A model generated the notes under the pieces. That model was not told where the DNA came from and did no database searches. It saw only the letters and a list, made by a program, of their open reading frames with translations. Both the position numbers and the translations under genes were made by a program. This document shows positions 56,401 to 64,000 of a stretch of DNA of 64,000 bases, in pieces. How positions within the stretch are numbered: position 1 is the first letter of the stretch; each line of letters opens with the position of its first letter. This DNA comes from Acanthornis magna (taxonomy: Eukaryota > Chordata > Aves > Passeriformes > Acanthizidae), in the NCBI GenBank assembly GCA_036785705.1, contig JAWUZG010000056.1, forward strand, positions 18,978,501 to 19,042,500. The letters are read 5' to 3'.

Positions 56401-58017
56401 GCTCGGAGTCAGAGGGCCTGGAGGTGTGTGCCGTGCTCCCCGCAGAGCGCCAGCGCTGTGTCCCGTGGGTGCTGGCAGGGAGATGTCAGCCCACATCACC
56501 ATCCCCGAACCGCGGCACCCGCAGAGTGCTTTGTGCTCTCTCGGGTTAATCCGAAAAGGTCATGTGTGACACTGGCATGCGACTGCAAGGACAGAGGCCT
56601 TTTGGGGGCTTTTCTTTAAAAATAGAACAGCTGAGCACAGCCCCATCCTTTTGCAGCTGGATTGGCCCTGCTGGCACCGTGGCCTCACTTCTCCTGGCAC
56701 TGTCTGTCGGCGTGGCCAGGGCTGCTCCTCCCTCGGGGGGTCCCGGGGGCTGCAGGGAGCAAGCAGGGTGCAGCTTCAGCAGGGTGGCATCTTGCAGACC
56801 CCTGTTCCTGTCCCCGCAGCAGAGGCACCAGCCCTCCCTGGGGAGCGGGGGGTGACAGGGGCTCCCCTCCAGCCCGGACCTCTCCAGGGTTCCGTGTCGG
56901 CAGTTCCTGGCAGGTGCTGCTTTCTTCCCAGCAAGGTCACCGCTCCTGGCCATCCTCACAGGCTCTGACGTGCAGGGGAAGGCAGGGAGTGATGGAGAGG
57001 CACGGGAAAGGTCAGCGCTCGCTTCACAGTGCTTTTGTCGGGTCCCAGGTGAAACCAGACATTTGCATTTAAATGAATATGTATTTTGAGACGTTAAACC
57101 CAGCGGCAAAACAAAGGCCTTGCTGAGATGACAAATGCATCGCTCCTTGTGCCTGTTCCCGATATCTCCACAGCAGCCTTTAGAAATAAACCCACGTCAG
57201 CCAAAGCAGTTTTTCTTCCTTTCCTTTTCCCAAGCCCACAGCCGGCTGTAAATACTCAGTGTGGACCTGGGCGGCTGAAACCTTAAATGAGAAAAGACCT
57301 GGTGGATTTGCAGGGTCTGTGATGTGCGGGAGAGCGATCTCAGCACCGTTCTGCAGTTCCAGGTCAGCTTCTCTTTCAACCTAAACCCTCATTAAGAGAG
57401 AAAAATCTGCTTGGAAACGGGGGGGAAACAAGTTGGCGCTGAGTGATCTGGGAAGCCAAGTGGGGCTTTTTGGCTTGAATTTTGGAGGTTTTTTGTGTGG
57501 CTGAGGGGTGAGCCAGGGCTCCCATGGCCCCTCGATGGAGTGAGTGGCACCAGCACAGGTGGGGTGTGGCCAGAAGGGACTGTCCCCAGGGTGGGACTGA
57601 GCTTGGCTGCCCTGGGTCTGCGATGCCACGAGCTGCTGGCAGCAGGAGCCTTGGTCCATGTCCTGTGCACTGAGCTGGAGCTGGGCTGGTGTCAGGGGGG
57701 CTTGGGGCAGCCAGCGCCACGGCAGGTCACCTGTCACCTGTCACCGCCCCTGGCAGGGGCTCAGGGCTGGGCAGGGTCCTGTGCAGCCCCAGGGATGGGG
57801 TGGGCATCACGAAACACCAGCTCCAGGCTCTGCCGCCGGTCCAGGCTCCCACCTGAGCGTGCTTCTGCCTTGCCTTGTGATGAATTAAACACAGGCTCTC
57901 TGAAGTCGACACCCAGCTGCTCAACAAGCTTGTCGAGCATTTAGAGCAGGAGCCGGGCTGTGATCAGCCCTGCCCGCGCCCTGCGCGCTCCCGGCCCGGG
58001 TGGCGGCTGGGGACGCG
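53453..58017. other. Intron 1, 4.6 kb without recognised repeats or exons
   Basis: Mostly GC-rich unique sequence, CpG-richer at 55,510-55,565. Open frames such as 55,470-56,369 (minus) and 57,495-57,944 lack recognisable domains or splice context. It is AT-richer at 54,410-54,600 and 57,050-57,200. Confidence 0.5.
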
Positions 58018-59040
58018 CAGCTCAGCTCCCTGCGGGCCGAGGGGACACTGTGCCGGGCAGGGGGACACTGTGCCGGGCCGAGGGGACACTGTGCCGGGCA
58101 GGGGGGACACTGTGCCGGGCAGGGGGACACTGTGCCGGGCCGAGGGGACACTGTGCCGGGCAGAGGGGACACTGTGTGGAGCAAAGGGGACACTGTGCCG
58201 GGCGGGGGGACACTGTGCCGGGCAGGGGGACACTGTGCCGGACAGGGAGGACACTGTGCCGGGCAGGGGGACACTGTGCCGGGCCGAGGGGACACTGTGT
58301 GGAGCAAAGGGGACACTGTGCCGGGCCGAGGGGACACTGTGTGGAGCAAAGGGGACACTGTGCCGGGCAGGGGGACACTGTGTGGAGCAGAGGGGACACT
58401 GTGCCGGGCAGGGGGACACTGTGCCGGGCCGAGGGGACACTGTGCCGGGCAGAGGGGACACTGTGTGGAGCAAAGGGGACACTGTGCCGGGCAGGGGGAC
58501 ACTGTGTGGAGCAGAGGGGACACTGTGCCGGGCAGGGGGACACTGTGCCGGGCCGAGGGGACACTGTGTGGAGCAAAGGGGACACTGTGCCGGGCCGAGG
58601 GGACACTGTGCCGGGCAGGGGGACACTGTGTGGAGCAGGGGGGACACTGTGCCGGGCAGGGGGGACACTGTGCCGGGCGGAGGGGACACTGTGCCGGGCA
58701 GAGGGGACACTGTGCCGGGCGGGGGGGACACTGTGCCGGACAGGGAGGACACTGTGCCGGGCAGGGGGACACTGTGCCGGGCCGAGGGGACACTGTGCCG
58801 GGCAGGGGGGACACTGTGTGGAGCAGAGGGGACACTGTGCCGGGCAGGGAGGACACTGTGCCGGGCAGAGGGGACACTGTGCCGGGCCGAGGGGACACTG
58901 TGCCGGGCAGAGGGGACACTGTGCCAGGCCGAGGGGACACTGTGCTGGGCAGAGGGGACACTGTGCCGGGCAGGGGGGATGCTCAGCTCCCTGCGGGTAG
59001 AGGGGACACTGTGCCGGGCAGGGGGGACACTGTGACGGGC
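58018..59040. repeat. 20-22-bp minisatellite, about 48 copies
   Basis: The core is GGGGACACTGTGCCGGGC followed by AGG, CGA or AGA, interspersed with GTGTGGAGCAAAGG or GTGTGGAGCAGAGG variants. Blocks repeat at higher order: the GTGTGGAGCAG variant at 58,383 and its neighbours recur 122 bp later at 58,505. The leader CTCAGCTCCCTGCGGG occurs at the left end and again near 58,981. Long frames on both strands (up to 489 codons) are artefacts. Confidence 0.95.
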
Positions 59041-59940
59041 AGCCTCCTGCCCCTCGGGCCGTGGCTTCCCGGGAAGGGCTGGGGCTGGTGCCCCTTCCCT
59101 CAAGCTCTGGCTTGCCGTGGGGCTGGCTGAGCTGCGCTGTCCCAGCAGGGACGTGGCCCTCAGTGCCCCGAGGTGATGCTGAATTGTATTCCTTGAATAC
59201 AATTCCTGAATTGTATTCATCCCCTTCCTAAGGGTCTCTCCTCTTCCCTTTCCGTGTCCCAGGGCTGTGCACAGTGCCTGTGTGAGTTTCCCGGCTGCCT
59301 CTGGCCGGGCTGCCATGGTGGTGACAGCGATGGGGACACGCTGGCAGCCGGGCACGGCTCCCCTGTGCCCATCCCTGTCCCCTGGGCTCGGGTCAGAGTG
59401 TCTCTTCGGGGGAAGGGGAGCAGGGAGCAGCACAGCTCTTGCTGTGGCAGATTTCTGGGCAGCCTCCCTGGCTCCGCAGCCTCCCCACTCTGCGAGGGAC
59501 TGCCCCGAGCCCCCGGGGCTGGCACAGCCTTCCCCTGACCCCTTTTAGGAGCGCGTACAGCAGCATTTTCTCCAGTGTAAGGTTTTCCAGCCCTGTGGGC
59601 TGCTCTCCCCAGGGCTGGATTCTCCCCCACCCTCTCCTCTCCCCCTCTCACCTGTGCAGGTGTTCCCTGTGCAGTGCCCAGTGTGTTACCTAATGCCATC
59701 CCCGGTGTTATTGATAAAACAACTCTGCTGCGGTGCAGGTCTCCATCCCCCAGCACTGTGTCTCATCTGCTGCTCAAGGCACTGTCAGATTTATTGGGAA
59801 GTTTCTGCTCTCTGCCCTTCTGTTAGTGTGGATCATTTACACCTCAAAACAGCTCGCCAGCCTCTCCCTGGAAATCACCTCCTGCGAGGGCGAGCCCTCT
59901 CACAGGCCAGTGCTGCCTCTGGTTATAAAAAACCAAGTCC
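59041..59940. other. Intron 1, with a triple inverted 11-mer
   Basis: GAATTGTATTC occurs at 59,181-59,191, inverted at 59,195-59,205, and direct again at 59,208-59,218. No exon is seen in the rest. Confidence 0.5.
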
Positions 59941-60300
59941 TGGTTGTTAATATTCAGGGAGCAGTGCCACTTCTCCCAGGACAAAGATCTTGCCGTGGCT
60001 GGGCAAATCAGAGTTCATTATCATGTTAATCTGACTGATTGCAGTCTCCCAGAAGGATTCCACATATGGTCATTCTTGTAGCACAAATGAAAGCTGTTTT
60101 GCCTCAGCCGTGAGGCTCAGGCTCCTCTCTTGGTGCATGATGGCCTTTATTATTGAAGTGCAATTCTGGGAGATGGAAATATTAATTATTTTTGAACCTG
60201 TTCTTAGTTTTGAGTCTGAATTGGGGTTTTGAATGTCTGCCTTGTGTTTGCAGTCAGGATTTTCCCTTATTTTTATTGTTTTATTTTGGCTCTGGTTTTA
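59941..60300. promoter_or_regulatory. Candidate conserved non-coding element
   Basis: Repeat-free AT-richer block with GTTAATATTCAG, TTCATTATCATGTTAATC, CACATATGG (E-box), ACAAATGAAAG and ATATTAATTATTTT. Enhancer-like texture only. Confidence 0.3.
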
Positions 60301-61494
60301 AATCTGGAAGTGTGAGCTGAGCACTCCCCACGCCCCCCACTCCATTCAGGAGCCTGTAGAGATCCATGTGTTTTCTGGGAAATAATTTGGGGGAAGCTGC
60401 AATCCTTGGCACTGGTCCTGGTGGAGGCATTGGGTGCAGGGCACTCCTCACGTGGGGTTTTTCTGCTTGCTCAGGGTCTGACTGACACTGCTGGCCCAGG
60501 GCGTCAGTCTGGCAGCTCATATGGAATTATTCCAGTGGTTTTTGTAACACAAACACAAGGGCTTGGGGACACTTGTGGAGCACAAGCAAATTAAATGGCT
60601 CATTCCGCCCTGCTGGCACCCTGGGCTGCTCAGCACCCCCTCCAGCCCCACGCCCAGGATGTGGCCCGGGGTGGCTGGTCCAGCGTGGCCGCAGGGACCC
60701 GGGGCTGCTTTGGGGACACGTTTGTGGCAGTGGCCGTGTCCCACCACTGCCAGGACCAGGGAGGGGAGGGCTAAGGAAGAGCTGGATCGTGTCTTCGCTG
60801 GGCATCAGTGCATCCCTCACCCTGGGCTTCTTCCAGCACCGCACTTCGCTTTCATGAAAGGTAAATTTTTTATGAAGCATTTATAGTTTCGTTCTTCCCT
60901 CCCCTGAGCCCTGTGCTGCAGTCGGCTGCTGGAGGGAAGTGAGCGCTTGGCAGGAGCGCTGCCAAGAGAGCCGGGGGTGCCTGCTGCTCTGGGTGCCAGG
61001 GGCACGCACGGATCTATGTTTTTCTTTGGTTTATTTCTGTTCCTCGGCTCTGTGTGCAGCAGTGCTGAGCACAGACCGCAGGGCTCATTCCTGCACGGTC
61101 TGGAAGAGGTCCCACAGGGCGATTGCCCCAAACCTGGCAGAGCTCTGCCCCGAGGGGTGTTCCCAGCAGCTCTTGCAGCTCTCCGGGGGTTACAGGGGTG
61201 GAAGCAGAAGGGTGTGAGTTCGCACAGCTCCCCGAGGCTGTCCTGTCTCCTGCAAGCAGCTTCTTGGTGTCAGAGGTGTGCCCCAGCTGTGCTGGAGTGG
61301 AAGATGCTGCGCCAGGCTGGCAGCCCTGGGATGCTGTGGGGACACGGAGCTCCGGTCCAAGGTTAGCACCTCGAACGGGCCCTGGAGCTCCTGGACCCAC
61401 AGTGGGTGCGAGTGTTAAAGCTCGGGTACAGCCCGGCCTGGCACCGACCCTGCGGCGCAGGATTGTTGGAAATTAACTCTGAGGTCACCAAGGC
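60301..61494. other. Intron 1, nothing recognised
   Basis: Unique GC-rich sequence between an AT-rich block and a CR1 fragment. Confidence 0.5.
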
Positions 61495-61855
61495 CACCCT
61501 GACCCATGTCCCCAGGCACCACATCCACAGTCCTTTAAATGCCCCCGGGATGGGGACTCCCCCCTGCCCTGGGCAGCTGTTCAGTGCTTCCCGACCCTTT
61601 CCAGGAGGGAATTTTCCCCAATGCCAACCTAAACCTGCCCTGGCCCAGCCTGAGGCCGTTCCCTCTCCTCCTGTCCCTGGAGCACAGCCTGACCCCCCCG
61701 GCTGTCCCCTCTTGGCAGGAGCTGTGCAGAGCCACAAGGTCCCCCTGGTCCCCTTTTCTCCAGGCTGAGCCCTTTCCCAGCTCCCTCAGCCATTCCTGGG
61801 GCTCAACCCTGCCCAGCTCTGTTGCCAAAGTGTTTCTGATTCCCTCATGCCCCAG
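61495..61855 (-). mobile_element. CR1 LINE fragment from an internal 3' region
   Basis: Reverse-complement CR1 blocks in order: 'ccacatccacagtcctttaa', 'gaccctttccaggagggaat', 'ccaacctaaacctgccctgg', 'aaggtccccctggtcccctt', 'ttctccaggctgagcccttt' and 'agctctgttgcc'. It is the longest CR1 here and lacks the final 3' repeat. Confidence 0.85.
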
Positions 61856-62689
61856 ACAGCCCAACCTGCAGGAGCAGAGCCTTCCTGGTAGAAGCAGGTA
61901 GGTCTGACTTCCTGAGGAGACTTTTCATTGTGCTGATCTCTCTGAACAGTGTTTGTTGGCCTCTAAACAATTCATACCAGAGCTGGTTGTGCCGAGAGTC
62001 TTTTGCATACTAATGGCAGGGGAGTGCCAAACTCAACAAGAGCCACATGGAGCCACTCCAGCCTGTGTGAATGAAAAAAGGGAGTTTGAGTTATTGGAAA
62101 AAACAATTTGGCTTTGTGGAGAGTGCCTCTCAATTATAGACTTATAAATTCTGAATGTAATTCATAGAAGCTGTGTGGCAGCAGAATGTGAGGTGACACG
62201 CCATCAGTCACTGGGAGGGAAGGTCTGGATCGCTGCAGAGCTGTCAGGGCTCTGCACATCTCCGTGCAGGATCCAGGAGCTTGTCCAGGGCGTGGTTTGG
62301 AGGTGGGGATGTCCTGCCCACACTGACCAGCGCTGGCGTCCTGGAGGGGTGAGGGCCCTGCCATCCTGGGAGATGTGGGGCAGCAGAGACGGAGCTCAGG
62401 GGAAAGCACAGAGTGAGTTTTCCAAAGCCCCTGGAAGCTGTCAGGAAAACTCATCAAACAAGGAGATTAAACCTCCCCAGATGCTGCTGGGAGCCTGGCA
62501 AGTGCTCCAAGCACAACTCCCTGATTATTAATGTATTTTAAAGTGTGCTCAACTGCTGTCCCCCCACTGCAGACTTTGCTAAATGAGGACATCAGTGGCT
62601 GAAATTCCATGATGGAGAGCCGTGGAGAACCTTCTGCATACGCCAGCATGTCAAAGGTTTGAAAACCTGCGGAGGATTAAGAGTGGCAT
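61856..62689. other. Intron 1, nothing recognised
   Basis: Unique sequence with an AT-rich patch at 62,070-62,165. Confidence 0.5.
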
Positions 62690-62900
62690 CAATAATCTGG
62701 AATTTAAGGCTCCATGGGTCACTTCATTAGGACCTTTCCTCCTCAAGAGCTTTATAAACTTCTGGATCAAACCGCCCAGATAAGTCTTGAAGACAGAAAT
62801 TACTGTGTCAGCGAGGAGGAAGGATTAGAGATAACAGGGAATTAATACTGAAATGCATATGCTATAAATATAACAGGATTACACTGGAGTTATGTAAAAC
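62690..62900. promoter_or_regulatory. Candidate conserved element with a POU-dimer-like motif
   Basis: ATGCATATGC at 62,853-62,862 matches the first ten bases of the palindromic POU dimer site (MORE type). Nearby are GGAATTAATACTG, GAGATAACAGG and CTATAAATATAACAG. The block is repeat-free. Confidence 0.35.
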
Positions 62901-63049
62901 CCTTTTGCCTTCCTCTGAGTCTCCTCAGGTGGGCAGGGCTCTGGTGGGCAGGTGGGCAATCCCCTGAAGTTCTGGCTTCACCTATGGCTCCCAGAACTCC
63001 TTTTCTTGGCATCTCAGTAGGAGGAGGGGAGTAGCTTCAAACTGCCAGG
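62901..63049. other. Intron 1, nothing recognised
   Basis: Short unique stretch with a GTGGGCAG duplication near 62,932-62,955. Confidence 0.5.
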
Positions 63050-63225
63050 GTTCAATGGGATATTGGGAAGGAATTGTTCCTGTGAGGGTTTGAGGCCCTG
63101 GCACAGGTGCCCAGAGCAGCTGTGGCTGTCCCTGGATCCCTGGCAGTGCCCAAGGCCAGGCTGGACAGGGCTTGGCACACCCTGGGACGGTGGGATGAGC
63201 TGCTCTCTCAGGTCCCATCCCCCCC
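63050..63225 (+). mobile_element. CR1 LINE 3' fragment
   Basis: 'ttcaatgggatattgggaag', 'aggtgcccagagcagctgtg' and 'aaggccaggctggacagggc', ending in a degraded 'tctctcaggtcccatcc'. Confidence 0.9.
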
Positions 63226-64000
63226 AACTCCATCCTGCTCAGCCTGGGAGCTCAGGGCACCTTTCTCCTGCCCCACGTCACCAGCCCTGAGCCCTGTCCT
63301 GTCCCTTGGGAGCCCCTGCCGTGCTCGGGGGGAGCCTCCAGCCCCCACAGCCCCTCCATGGGCCCTGGGGGGAGGCTCAGTGCAGGAGCGCATCCTTCAG
63401 AGGCTGCAGCGCTCTGCTCCAGGTGTCCTCGTGGATCTCTGGGCTGCTCATTCCCTGCCTGCAAATGAATATTCTCAGGCCTATTTTTGCCCATTTCCTC
63501 GTTCCAGAGCTCAGCACAGGCTCACTGTGAGGGCTGAGAGCTGTGAGTCAGGAGGACTTGGCCCTGCCTGCAGAGCCAACATTAACTTTGTCCGAGGGAT
63601 GATAAATCCTGGGCTCGTACAGCACAATGCCGAACTTGGAAAATGAAGCATTTAAACCACAATATTGCAGTCAAATTGCTGGTGAAAATCTCTTCATGTT
63701 GGCAGTGGAGTTGGAGGGTCTTTGATCTCTCCCAGCTCAGATGTTGCTGCCAAAGAGACTTAAGCTTAAACTTCACTTTGTAAAATAGACTTTTTTGACA
63801 GTTTCCTTTAAAAAAATAATCTCCTCCTAAGCTCAGAAAGCAGGGACGAGTGGGCAGCCCACAAGGAGATTTCCAACCCAAATAATGCAGGAAGGAGCCG
63901 CTTTCAGCTGCTTCTATTGCTTCTGTAAATCCTGGGCTTAATCTGCGGAGCAGCTGGGGAGATGTGGCGTTAGAGCCCCAGCAGTGCAGATGCTGTGCTG
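63226..64000. other. Intron 1, nothing recognised to the window end
   Basis: GC-rich to 63,430, then AT-richer at 63,580-63,830. No exon or repeat is seen. Confidence 0.5.

Larger units (their letters stand above)
18644..64000 (+). other. FRMD5: FRMD5 intron 1 (5' part, runs off the window)
   Basis: The intron opens with GTCAGC, whose third base C departs from the usual purine. No sequence resembling the next FERM exon (the stretch around LEKDYFGIR in the family) was seen on the + strand, so at least 45 kb of the first intron lies here. A very long first intron agrees with what is known of vertebrate FRMD5. A short exon could have been missed by eye. Confidence 0.75.

Noticed and set aside
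57921..59433. Long open frames of 321-489 codons on both strands
   Set aside because: They derive from the 20-22-bp minisatellite; repeats such as GTLCRAEGTLC appear in every frame.

Overview
The window is vertebrate nuclear DNA, almost certainly avian. It is GC-rich and gene-poor, with about 22 short 3'-end fragments of CR1 LINEs (the typical reptile/bird retroposon) and at least 19 GC-rich tandem-repeat arrays. No prokaryotic, viral, tRNA, rRNA or CRISPR features were found.

Only one real gene segment is supported: the first coding exon of FRMD5 (FERM domain containing 5) on the + strand at 18,542-18,643, inside a CpG island at about 17,900-19,700. The exon encodes 34 residues and ends in phase 0 at a GT splice donor. 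Exon 2 was not found, so 18,644-64,000 is read as the 5' part of a long first intron, and 1 to about 18,300 as intergenic 5' flank. In chicken and other birds FRMD5 lies on chromosome 10, which fits the GC-rich, minisatellite-rich texture (inference).

Layout: 1-17,900 is intergenic, with a 1.26-kb 27-bp minisatellite at 2.6-3.9 kb bordered by a small CpG-rich patch, several smaller minisatellites and five CR1 fragments. 17.9-19.7 kb is the promoter, 5'UTR and exon 1, with inverted CCAAT boxes, GC-box repeats, a start-stop uORF, and a 23-bp inverted repeat that flanks the start codon and splice donor. 19.7-64 kb is intron 1, with 17 CR1 fragments, many minisatellites (the largest is 1 kb, at 58.0-59.0 kb), a near-perfect 25-bp RNA-like hairpin at 40.2 kb, and AT-richer, repeat-free islands that look like candidate conserved regulatory elements.

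Most long open reading frames are artefacts of tandem arrays or GC-rich composition. No new multi-gene system is visible. The most notable signals are the regulatory structure around FRMD5 exon 1 and the intronic hairpin at 40.2 kb.
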